Assembly: GCA_030699205.1 (NCBI GenBank)
Contig: JAUYJY010000033.1
Location: 1 to 38,800, forward strand
DNA length: 38,800 bases
From: Candidatus Pacearchaeota archaeon
Lineage (GTDB): Archaea; Nanobdellota; Nanobdellia; Pacearchaeales; GW2011-AR1
Direction of reading: 5' to 3'
Part shown: positions 17,932 through 27,051 of the stretch, in pieces
Layout of the letters: the number at the start of each line of letters is the position of its first letter
Position numbering within the stretch: position 1 is the stretch's first letter
Notes under the pieces: generated by a model
Seen by the model: the letters and a program-made list of their open reading frames with translations, nothing else
The model's database searches: none
What the model was told of the DNA's origin: nothing
Program-made: the position numbers and the translations under genes

Positions 17932-18063
17932 TCAGCGACCTGAAAAAATTTTTGATTTTCTGAAAGCCTGCAAGGCGTGGTGCGGAGTGAAACGAAGCAA
18001 GTTTCTAATTCTCCGTATTAATATTTCTAAAATCTCTCTTAGTTCAGGTGGGTTTTTAGCCAT
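17932..18063 (-). CDS. possible 43-aa small ORF
   Basis: MAKNPPELREILEILIRRIRNLLRFTPHHALQAFRKSKIFSGR*; small, unsupported by homology. Confidence 0.3.
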   Translation of the reverse strand: MAKNPPELREILEILIRRIRNLLRFTPHHALQAFRKSKIFSGR

Positions 18064-18139
18064 CCCATTAACTTTGAGGTGCGTGCCCTTCTTTGCTTCT
18101 TTCTTTCTAAGAAAGAAGATGGAATAATCTTTTATGGGG

Positions 18140-19858
18140 TTATTTAATATCAGAATCTAGTTTTTCCAAATGTTCTGAAACCCTTTTATCAATTATCATT
18201 ATATGTTTTATTGATTCAACATGCTTATGTTTAACAAGGATATTTTTATTTTTTATTTTTTTAGCAGTATTTTTATCTACTTTAATTAACCATCCATAAA
18301 TTCTAGGTTTCTTTTCTTCTAAATAGATTTCTTTTACTTTTCCAATCTTATGTCCATCTGCCCCATAAACCTTAATTCCTTTTATAGATTTTAATCTCGT
18401 TAGATCTTTAGGCTTTCTTTTTATTAAAAATTTAATTGTCAAGAAGATTATTGAAACTAAAATTAAAGCTCCAAAACCAATAAAAAAGTAAATTTTATTT
18501 TTAGAAACTTGTTTTATAATTGAAGAGAAAAATTTTCCAATATTTTTAATATATTCATTAAATTGAGATTGTTTTTCTGGCTTTTCAATTTCTCCACCTG
18601 TTTGATTTTCTTGAGAAGTTTTATTTTCTCCTTTCTCCCATTTTTCTTCATCTTTATCACATATAGAATTATTATTGGCATCCAAACAACATTCTAAACC
18701 ATATCTCATATAAGGAGGATTGCAGATTACCTCTTGGATGGCGTCTCCAGTTATGCTTCCTCCACCACCTCCAGAACTCCCTCCCGTTCCTGTATCTGAA
18801 GAGGGAGCAGTTACTGTAAAACTATCAAAAGCAGATGCTGTTCCTCCCGTCCAAGTGGTTAATGCTTTATAACGATATGTTCCTGCACTTGAAGGAGAAG
18901 TTAAAGTTGCAGTTATATTTGAAGTTCCAGAAGCACCGACATAAACTGTCTGTTGTCCAGAGCTGTAATTGGTATCTTCAGCAACGTTTGTAATCCAATA
19001 ATCTGTTATAAAATCCTGCCCTATATCTATATTTTGGTTTTCAATTTCTATCGTAGTGTCAAAACTTGTGGATGTTTGTACAGAAGCAGGAGCATATACT
19101 GTTAAGTCTGCAGGACCCCCATAACCTGGAATACTTACTTGAATCTGATTAGATTGATAAGTCACAGAATTAACAGTGGCACTTGCTTTTACAAATGTTT
19201 TTAATGTATTTGAAGCAGCTTTGCTTACAATAACAGAACCAGATGTGCTATAATTTTGTGTTCTGTTTAAGTTTATATTTGTATTAATATCTAAATCATT
19301 ATCTATTAATGAGATAGAAGTTAAATCTGTTCCTCCAGAATTTACTACATCTACTGTTAAAGTGTAATTTACAGCAGTAGAATTTTCTGAATTATAATAG
19401 GCATTTTTTACAAGAGTTAATTGTTGTCCTGTTGGAGAAGAAGGTATTATTAAAACCATTTCTGAAGAATTCGCAGATATTTCGTTTCCAGAATAAGGGT
19501 CTGTTGCATTAACGGTTGCTGTCGCAAGAGTTAAATTATAGGTTGTTGAATTTCTTGTATATTCTTTTAAATAATTCCTTAAAACAGATGAATTAGCAGA
19601 AACAGTTGTTAAATCATATGGGCTTGAGGTTGAGTCAGAATCTGTTAATAAAGAACTTGTTGCATCACTTCCTCCTTTATTTACAACCCTTAATGTAATA
19701 TTGTAATTTATTGTTGTATTTGTCATATTATACAAAGAAACAATTTTGTCTAAAACAAAATCAGCAGGAGAGCCAACAACAAAAGTATCTGTGCAGGGTT
19801 TATTAAATCCTAAATAAGTAGTATTTGCATTTAGAGTATAACTTCCAACATTTAATCC
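18140..19858 (-). pseudogene. C-terminal part of split surface protein: Ig-like/DUF11-type repeats, TM helix, cytoplasmic PRC-barrel
   Basis: Reading frame is open from the codon after the TAA at 19859-19861; TM IYFFIGFGALILVSIIFLTIKFLI and PRC-barrel LKSIKGIKVYGADGHKIGKVKEIYLEEKKPRIYGWLIKV. Confidence 0.75.
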
Positions 19859-21505
19859 TTAAAATGTTGTTTCAAAACTCCCGTCATCCGCACTCGTTAA
19901 ATTTGCAGAGCCATCTAAATTATTAGAAGCATCATAAACAGTTAAATTAACGCTTTGAGAATTTAAAGCACTTGTTCCATCTGTAACATTTCCTTGAACT
20001 AAAACTAAAGCGCCTTGCTGATAACCTCCTCCTGCTTCGCAATTTACAGTTAAATTAATTAAATTGAAAAAGAAATATTCATTTGTTGAATTTGCTGTTC
20101 CATCGTTAGCTATTACGGTCCAGTTATATTGCCCCAAAGCAGATAATCCTGTCCAATTATAAGTAACAGATGTCCCATTCGTTTGATTGTAAGTTGTGTT
20201 AATTATAGAAAATGTTCCGTTTGGATATCCCCCATAAAACCAGACAGTCATGTTGTTCAAATCTAAATCATTAACTGTCGCATTTAGTAAGATAGAAGAA
20301 ATATCATTTTGATATGAGTTGTTTGATGGGGAATTTAGGGTTGTTGTTGGTGCACTATTAAGAATTGTATAATCAACTGTTACATTATATAATTCAGGAG
20401 TGTAACTTGCGTTATCGGTTGTAAAATCAAATTTATATTGAAAATACTGGTTGTCTGTAACTGATAAATTTTGAGGACTTGTTAGATTATTTCCAAGATT
20501 TGTAAAGCTTTCTCCTGAACAAGAAGCATCATCGCAAGATTGAGCAGAAAGATTTAATCTTAATGCTCCTCTTTTGTAGATGTCTTGGATCTCTGTTGCT
20601 GATAAAGAACGGTTGAAGATTGCTACTTCGTCTATTAGACCGTCATGCACCATATCTGCCGCAGTAACTCGACGACCAATAAATGAATCTCCGATTCCAG
20701 GATCACTAGCTTTTATGCCTGAACAGTCTTCAGTACCATCTTTATACACTATCCAGTTGTTTCCACTTCTTACAACAGTAATCAGATGCCATGCGTCATC
20801 ACGCAAATCAGACCCTACACATACTTCACCATCAACAAATAGTCTCAACTGATTGTTCGCTAAACCGAATGTTGTAACTCCATACAAAATAAAGATATCT
20901 TCATTCTGCCCGAAAAGTGCGGTGTGGGCTATCGCAGATGATCGAGTCTGCTGCCACATTGACAGTGTCAAATCACCATTTGCAGGTAATATGGTAGTAC
21001 CTACATCAACATAATCATCCGTTCCGTCAAAATCAAAAGCTCCATTAAGCTTTCCATAACCCGTAACTTCATCTCCATCAAAACCAATCCCTGTTCCATT
21101 ATTCCCATTGCCTGAAAAATCATAAACATGTGTATCATTTTCTCCATAAAAAGAGTCATTATTCATATGCATCAGCAAAACATTTCCAGTCATATTAATT
21201 CCTCTTAAAAAATCACCTGTTTCTACTTCTTGATTGTTTGGAAGTTCTTGATTATATGGAACTTCTGTAAACCAAGAAATATTATTCCACTGCGAACTTC
21301 GTCCCGAATTAAAAATCTGGCTTGTGTAAGTTCCATTTAATCTTGATTCATTTAATTGAACAAAGCCAGAAGAATTGTAAAAAGTCCAATTATAAGTTCC
21401 AGAATCAAAATTTGATTGAGAGTTGTCTATGAAAGTTGAGGCTGTGACTATTGCTACTAAGAATAAGAAAATTAATACAAATATTGCTAAAAATTCTTTA
21501 TTCAT
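19859..21505 (-). CDS. N-terminal part of split surface protein with signal peptide and LamG-like domain
   Basis: LamG-like LNGAFDFDGTDDYVDVG...LTLSMWQQT...WHLITVVRSGNNWIVYKDG...GLIDEVAIFNRSLSATEIQDIYKRG. Confidence 0.85.
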   Translation of the reverse strand: MNKEFLAIFVLIFLFLVAIVTASTFIDNSQSNFDSGTYNWTFYNSSGFVQLNESRLNGTYTSQIFNSGRSSQWNNISWFTEVPYNQELPNNQEVETGDFLRGINMTGNVLLMHMNNDSFYGENDTHVYDFSGNGNNGTGIGFDGDEVTGYGKLNGAFDFDGTDDYVDVGTTILPANGDLTLSMWQQTRSSAIAHTALFGQNEDIFILYGVTTFGLANNQLRLFVDGEVCVGSDLRDDAWHLITVVRSGNNWIVYKDGTEDCSGIKASDPGIGDSFIGRRVTAADMVHDGLIDEVAIFNRSLSATEIQDIYKRGALRLNLSAQSCDDASCSGESFTNLGNNLTSPQNLSVTDNQYFQYKFDFTTDNASYTPELYNVTVDYTILNSAPTTTLNSPSNNSYQNDISSILLNATVNDLDLNNMTVWFYGGYPNGTFSIINTTYNQTNGTSVTYNWTGLSALGQYNWTVIANDGTANSTNEYFFFNLINLTVNCEAGGGYQQGALVLVQGNVTDGTSALNSQSVNLTVYDASNNLDGSANLTSADDGSFETTF

Positions 21506-21681
21506 ATTCCCAGCTCCCTTTTTAATTTCAAAACTTCTTCTGCGTCTTTAATTTTCTTTAATGCATTATTATAAAAAGAAGAAACTGCTGGCTGAGAAAT
21601 CTTTAGTTTTTTAGCTATTTCTAATTGAGTTAAACCTTTCTTTTTTAATTTTAGAACTTCTATTTCTTTTTCTGTTAACAT
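21502..21681 (-). CDS. 59-aa HTH protein (Tfx/LuxR-type HTH)
   Basis: MLTEKEIEVLKLKKKGLTQLEIAKKLKISQPAVSSFYNNALKKIKDAEEVLKLKRELGI*; TGA overlaps ATG of the surface protein. Confidence 0.8.
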   Translation of the reverse strand: MLTEKEIEVLKLKKKGLTQLEIAKKLKISQPAVSSFYNNALKKIKDAEEVLKLKRELGI

Positions 21682-21771
21682 AGTATAAGTATTATTAGCT
21701 ATATATACTATTATATTTATTTAAAGGTTTTGCTTTTGGGCGGAGGAAAAAAGATTATTTCTAAGTAAATC

Positions 21772-21984
21772 TCAAAACTGAAAGTTTTGACTAATTGTCC
21801 AAAGGACAGGCGCGCCCCTCGTAATTGGGGCGAGAGTTTAAGCCTTAACTAATTAAGATAAAAATAACAAGACTTGGGCTCGAGTTGGGTTGTCGGGGGA
21901 TGGCTAAGAGAGATTTTAGCTATTTTTTACTTGTAGATTTTAGGAGAATTAGAAATTTCGTTGAACACCTATTATAGGCATGTG
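21772..21984. repeat. multi-hairpin intergenic element
   Basis: TCAAAACT-gaa-AGTTTTGA, TGTCC-aaa-GGACA, CGCCCC-tcgtaatt-GGGGCG and GCTAA...TTAGC in succession. Confidence 0.6.
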
Positions 21985-22059
21985 AGGACGACCCGTTATT
22001 TAATATATTTTGCTTGAGATACTGAAAAGTAATTTAAAGTTTTTTAATACCCTTTTTTA

Positions 22060-22152
22060 TATAGTCTAAGACATTTATAATTGAAATGTATTTGTCTTAA
22101 ACTATTAGCGGAAGAACAAAAAACTGTTCAAAATATTTTGTCTTCTGCTATA
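22060..22152 (+). repeat. MITE-like 93-bp repeat, copy 3
   Basis: TATAGTCTAAGACA...TGTCTTAAACTATTAGCGGAAG...TCTTCTGCTATA. Confidence 0.93.
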
Positions 22153-22168
22153 CCCTTGGATTTCTACT

Positions 22169-23449
22169 TTATTTCTTGCCGATAAATTTCTTGCCGTCCA
22201 TGTAAGGAATCAAAACATCAGGAATCTTTATTGTTCCGTCTTTTTGCTGACAATTTTCAAGAATTGCAACCATTGCACGCGAAGTTGCAATAGCCGTATT
22301 ATTCAAAGTATGCACAAATCTTCTTTCGCCCTTATCATTAAAATATTTTATATTTAATCTTCTTGCCTGTGCTTCTTCCATATTTGTTACCGAGCCAATT
22401 TCATTATACTCATTAGTTCTTGGGCGCCAGAATTCTAAATCTGCACCCTTCGCTTTTAAATCTCCTAAATCTGCCGAACAGGATTCATATTCTCTTATTG
22501 GAATCTTTAGTTTTTTAAATAACTCTTTTGATAAATCCATTAATTCTTTATAATACTTGTAAGAATCTTTTGGCTCGCAGATAACTACCATTTCTTGTTT
22601 ATTAAACTGGTGCGTTCTAAAAAGACCTTTCTCATCAATGCCGTGAGAACCAATTTCTTTTCTAAAACACATTGAATATGCAGTTAATTTTAATGGTAAA
22701 TCCTTGTGGTTTAATGTTTTCCCAATAAACATCCCAATCACTGGATGTTCTGATGTTGCAATTAAATATAAATCCTCTCCCTCAATCTTATAGGACATTG
22801 CATCTATTTCAGATTTAGAGTATACCCCTTCTAAAACTTTTTTTCTAATCATCAGTGGTGGCTCTATATACTCATATCCTTTTGAAACCATAAAATCTCT
22901 TGAATAATTTATTAAGGCCTGATTTAACAAAGCTAAATCATTTTTTAGAATATAAAAACCATTTCCAGTAATTTCTGCAGAAGTTTCAAAATCAGCAAGA
23001 CCTAATTCCTCAGCTAATTCTGTATGATTTTTTATGGAAAAATCAAATTTTTTAGGAATTCCGATAACCTCGCGAACAACATTATCCTTTGCAGATTTTC
23101 CGATAGGAACAGATTCATGCAAAATAGTTGGTATTTGTTTTAGTAAACTATCAATAGATTCTTTTAATCTTCTTTCTTTTTCTTCAACCCTAGCAATTTC
23201 CTGGGGAATTTGTTTGGCTTTTTTCAGAAGGTTTTTATCATTCGCCCTTTCTTTTTTAGCTTCTGAAATTTGTTTTGACAAAACATTCCTTTCAGCCCTT
23301 AGAGAATCAATTTCTGACTTTAATTTTCTCCACTTTTCATCTTTTTTTATGATTTCTTCTAAAACTTTTAACTTCTCATCTTGAAATTTCTTTTTTATGT
23401 TTTTTCGGATTAAATCCGGGTTTTGCCTAATTAAACTTATGTCTATCAT
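22169..23449 (-). CDS. serS: seryl-tRNA synthetase
   Basis: MIDISLIRQNPDLIRKN coiled-coil N-terminus; MCFRKEIGSHGIDEKGLFRTHQFNKQE; LNNTAIATSRAMVAILENCQ. Confidence 0.97.
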   Translation of the reverse strand: MIDISLIRQNPDLIRKNIKKKFQDEKLKVLEEIIKKDEKWRKLKSEIDSLRAERNVLSKQISEAKKERANDKNLLKKAKQIPQEIARVEEKERRLKESIDSLLKQIPTILHESVPIGKSAKDNVVREVIGIPKKFDFSIKNHTELAEELGLADFETSAEITGNGFYILKNDLALLNQALINYSRDFMVSKGYEYIEPPLMIRKKVLEGVYSKSEIDAMSYKIEGEDLYLIATSEHPVIGMFIGKTLNHKDLPLKLTAYSMCFRKEIGSHGIDEKGLFRTHQFNKQEMVVICEPKDSYKYYKELMDLSKELFKKLKIPIREYESCSADLGDLKAKGADLEFWRPRTNEYNEIGSVTNMEEAQARRLNIKYFNDKGERRFVHTLNNTAIATSRAMVAILENCQQKDGTIKIPDVLIPYMDGKKFIGKK

Positions 23450-23529
23450 ATCTTAAATTAGTGAGGTGATTATTTAAAATTAATGAGTGAGCTAAAAGAT
23501 TAGATTTTGTGATTAGTGGAAAAACTTAC

Positions 23530-23622
23530 TATAGTCTAAGACATTTATAATTGAAAGGTATTTGTCTTAGACTATTAGCGGAAGAACAAAAAACTGTTCA
23601 AAATATTTTGTCTTCTGCTATA
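23530..23622 (+). repeat. MITE-like 93-bp repeat, copy 4
   Basis: Full-length copy with TATAG/CTATA ends. Confidence 0.95.
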
Positions 23623-23683
23623 ACCTATTTTCACAGCACCAATACATTAAAGCACACAATCAATAATTATAAAATAACCCAAA

Positions 23684-23776
23684 TATAGTCTAAGACATTT
23701 ATAATTGAAAGGTATTTGTCTTAGACTATTAGCTGAAGAACAAAAAACTGTTCAAAATATTTTGTCTTCTGCTATA
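23684..23776 (+). repeat. MITE-like 93-bp repeat, copy 5
   Basis: Full-length copy; differs from copy 4 by AGCTGAAG versus AGCGGAAG. Confidence 0.95.
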
Positions 23777-23911
23777 TTACCAGATATTAATCTAACTTAG
23801 TATCTAAAAATATGGGTTCACTCCACAATGTAATATAATCAAATTGATAGTATTTTAATGTGCTTGGTGGGAATTGGTATATTTTATAAATCATAAATTC
23901 TTTAAAGTTTT

Positions 23912-24550
23912 ATGGTGATGGAGGAGATAATATTGTCTTTTGTAGGTGCATATAATTTACTCATTGCAAGCGTACCTACACAATATTCCGGATTGATTAA
24001 CATATTTGTTTTCGCATTATTGCTTTCTCTTTATTCTATTTTTACATGGAAATTTTATCGGTTCCTTTCTAAGAAAGACTTAATTGAATTAAACCTTTTT
24101 GAATACAACCGCCTTACACACCCATTTCTTAAGAAATTGTTGGCAATAGCCCTTTATTTAATTGAATACATAATTATTCTTCCATTTCTAATTTTCTTCT
24201 GGTTCGGAATTTTAGCGTTGCTAATTCTGATACTATCCGAAAGCCTTAGTATTCATCAGGTAATTGTTGTTTCTGCAGCAATGATTGCGGCAATAAGAAT
24301 GCTTTCTTATTACGAAGAAGATTTATCAAGAGACCTTGCAAAAATGTTTCCATTTACCATTCTTGCTATTTTTATTTTAAATCCTAATTTCTTCTCTTTG
24401 GAAAGAATTCTTACTAACCTTATAGCTCTCCCAGAATTAGTTGGAAGCATCTTTTACTTTTTAATTTTGATAATCGGTCTTGAAGTAATTTTAAGAATTA
24501 TTGATGTAATCAGAAACCTTGCGATTAGCAGACGGGGAGAAAAGAAATAA
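23912..24550 (+). CDS. multi-TM hypothetical membrane protein
   Basis: 212-aa ORF with several hydrophobic segments. Confidence 0.65.
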   Translation: MVMEEIILSFVGAYNLLIASVPTQYSGLINIFVFALLLSLYSIFTWKFYRFLSKKDLIELNLFEYNRLTHPFLKKLLAIALYLIEYIIILPFLIFFWFGILALLILILSESLSIHQVIVVSAAMIAAIRMLSYYEEDLSRDLAKMFPFTILAIFILNPNFFSLERILTNLIALPELVGSIFYFLILIIGLEVILRIIDVIRNLAISRRGEKK

Positions 24551-24568
24551 GAAAGCGAATAGATATTC

Positions 24569-26263
24569 CTATTCATTGCGTGGGTGGTGCCCGTGAGAAA
24601 TTCTTTCTCCAAATTCTTTCAATTGTTTCTTACCTTCTTTTCTTATTTCTTTTTTCTCAAAATTATCTTTTACTAAAAGATGTGCCATAAAATCCCCCCC
24701 AAGGAAGCTGGGCATAATAACATAATCTGCACCCTCTTCATATAACTTGATGCTCTCTTCCATTCTCTTAGAAGTTGGTATAAAAAGAACATTCTTATTT
24801 TTTATTTCTCTTAAAATTTTAATATTTGTTTCTAAATCTGATATTGTTGAAATTATAATTTCTGCTTTTCTTAATCTTAATTCATTTAGAAATTCAGAAT
24901 CATTCACATCACCATAAGCACAATTAATTCCCCTTTTAGAAAGTTTATTTATAATATCTGGATTGAAATCTATAACTAAATATTTCTTTCTTGCTTTATT
25001 AAACGCTTTTAATAAGTTAAACCCTAAATGGCCATACCCCATTAAAATCACATCATAATCTTTGTTTTTGGCAGCCGTGCCAAGTTCTTTCTTTTTTCCA
25101 TCAAATATATTCAGCAAATTCTTTATTTTATTATAAATTGGATTTGAATAATAAACCATATAGCTGCTCAAGGCGATAGTTATTAGTGCCACTAAAATTG
25201 AAAGAGAAAGTATTTCCTGTTTCAAAACACCCATAGTTGCTCCAAGCAAAATCAGAATTAATGAAAATTCGCTTATTTGTGCAAGTAAAATTCCTGTATG
25301 AAATCCCACTTTCTTTTTATATCCAAAGAACTTCATTAAAGTCATTACAATTATTGGATTCCCCACCAATACAAAAATAGAGAATGCAAATGCCTTTGTA
25401 ATTAATCCCAAAGATAAAGGACCTATAAGTTTAGAGCCAAAAAATACAAAAAACAACACCACAAAGAAATCTCTTATCCCTGTGATTTTACCCTTTATCT
25501 CAAGATTATATTTTGATGATGCAAGTGCCATCCCCGCCAATAATGCCCCAATTTCAATTGAAAATCCCAACCCCTCAAAAGCTATTGCTACTATTAGTGT
25601 CCACGCAACGCTAAATAAGAATAAAATTTCCTGATTTCTCGCAGCCAATCCAACAATTTTATGAAGAATGAAATATGAGATTAAAAAAACTCCTGCAATT
25701 GCAATCGCACCCTTAATAAGCTGAATGAAAATTAAAGATATGTCTCCACCCCCTAAAACTGGAACTAACATCAATGCAATTGCTGCAACAAAGTCCTGAA
25801 CAATTAAAACACCTATTCCTATTTTTCCATGTAGTGTATCTAATTCTTTTTTATCTGAGAGAAGTTTTACAGCAACAACTGTCGATGAAAACGCAAGACC
25901 TGCTGCAATGTATAATGCGGGAATTGATGAAAATCCAAATCCGATAGCAATTAAAAATCCTATGGACGCCGTAACTAATATCTGCCCCAATCCAACTCCG
26001 AGAGCAACACCCCCAACATCCTTTAAGACCCTAAAATCCAAATTTAAACCAACGATAAATAATAAGAAAGTGACTCCCATCCTCGCTAATGCCTGAACCA
26101 AATCTGTAGAACTTAACAAATTTAATGCAAATGGCCCGACTAAAATTCCTGTAATCAGATATGCAATTATAGGGGGCTGTTTTATTGCTCTTCCAAATAA
26201 ACTTAGAACTGCCGCCAATCCAATAATAACCCCAATTTCTATAATTATACTTTCCATCTGCAA
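24569..26263 (-). CDS. CPA2-type (Kef-like) cation:proton antiporter with TrkA-N domain
   Basis: GRAIKQPPIIAYLITGILVGP, LAFSSTVVAVKLLSDK and TrkA-N DVILMGYGHLGFNLLKAFNKARKKYLVIDFNP. Confidence 0.93.
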   Translation of the reverse strand: MQMESIIIEIGVIIGLAAVLSLFGRAIKQPPIIAYLITGILVGPFALNLLSSTDLVQALARMGVTFLLFIVGLNLDFRVLKDVGGVALGVGLGQILVTASIGFLIAIGFGFSSIPALYIAAGLAFSSTVVAVKLLSDKKELDTLHGKIGIGVLIVQDFVAAIALMLVPVLGGGDISLIFIQLIKGAIAIAGVFLISYFILHKIVGLAARNQEILFLFSVAWTLIVAIAFEGLGFSIEIGALLAGMALASSKYNLEIKGKITGIRDFFVVLFFVFFGSKLIGPLSLGLITKAFAFSIFVLVGNPIIVMTLMKFFGYKKKVGFHTGILLAQISEFSLILILLGATMGVLKQEILSLSILVALITIALSSYMVYYSNPIYNKIKNLLNIFDGKKKELGTAAKNKDYDVILMGYGHLGFNLLKAFNKARKKYLVIDFNPDIINKLSKRGINCAYGDVNDSEFLNELRLRKAEIIISTISDLETNIKILREIKNKNVLFIPTSKRMEESIKLYEEGADYVIMPSFLGGDFMAHLLVKDNFEKKEIRKEGKKQLKEFGERISHGHHPRNE

Positions 26264-26315
26264 ACCTCTTTTTCTCTCTTTAAAAGAATAAAAACAATTT
26301 TAAATATGTTCCCAT

Positions 26316-26564
26316 TTAGGAAAGTTTCTTCTTATAAACTGCAATGTAAAATACAATAGCCCCTAATATTCCTGTGAAAATAGTTATTATCAGATGGAAA
26401 GTATTCTTCATAATTCCCTCCAAGTAAATCATTCTTATCCAAAAAGTCAATCCCGACCCTATTGCTCCAATTATTGAGACGTAGAATATGAAGAAAAAGA
26501 ATATCCCGAGGATGGGACTTAGGGTTTCATGATTTGTTAAAGATATGCCAATCATAGATATCAT
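26316..26564 (-). CDS. small membrane protein
   Basis: 82-aa ORF, hydrophobic helices. Confidence 0.5.
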   Translation of the reverse strand: MISMIGISLTNHETLSPILGIFFFFIFYVSIIGAIGSGLTFWIRMIYLEGIMKNTFHLIITIFTGILGAIVFYIAVYKKKLS

Positions 26565-26615
26565 AAGAATAATTATTGAAATGAGAAAAGCATAAAGATG
26601 GAATTTGCATTTCTT

Positions 26616-26756
26616 TTTATGTCGAAGTTGCTGATACAGATGAATGCAACTTAGAGCACAAGAGAATTGCTTACTCTTGCAATTCTCTGTGCAGAGAAAT
26701 CCATAAAAGATTTCTCATGCATCCAAAAGTCCCAAAACAAAACGAGAGGGACTTTT
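26616..26756. repeat. 65-bp shared head followed by three consecutive hairpins
   Basis: 26616-26680 matches 37021-37085 at 60/65; then AGAGAATTGC/GCAATTCTCT, GAGAAATC/GATTTCTC, AAAAGTCCC/GGGACTTTT. Confidence 0.8.
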
Positions 26757-26796
26757 TGATATTCCTGTTTTTCTTTTTTGCTTGAAATGTCCATAA

Positions 26797-26889
26797 TATA
26801 GTCTAAGACATTTATAATTAAACAGTATTTGTCTTAGACTATTAGCGGAAGAACAAAAAACTGTTCAAAATATTTTGTCTTCTGCTATA
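26797..26889 (+). repeat. MITE-like 93-bp repeat, copy 6
   Basis: Full-length copy with TATAG/CTATA ends. Confidence 0.95.
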
Positions 26890-26939
26890 CTATATGGAAC
26901 AAACTATTATAAATGTAAGTTTTGTGTATTTTTATTATG

Positions 26940-26998
26940 CTCATCCCACTTGGCTGGGATGGGGGCGGTCGGCTCACTACGCGGCGGGCTGACCGCAC
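26940..26998. other. GC-rich double hairpin upstream of uS10
   Basis: CATCCCA-cttggc-TGGGATG followed by GCGGTC...GACCGC in an AT-rich background. Confidence 0.55.
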
Positions 26999-27051
26999 TC
27001 CATAAAATTTGAAAAGCAAATCTTTTTAAACCAAATTTTTCTAAACCCATC

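Noticed and set aside
242-21505. UAA stop-codon reassignment suggested by two in-frame TAA codons
   Set aside because: Many well-defined genes in the window terminate normally at TAA, so isolated nonsense mutations are far more likely.
21772-21984. RNase P or SRP RNA
   Set aside because: Hairpin-rich, but I could not find the conserved RNase P P4 strands or the SRP helix-8 motif.
58-26889. CRISPR array interpretation of the 93-bp repeats
   Set aside because: Copies are dispersed, in both orientations, irregularly spaced and themselves palindromic; no cas genes.
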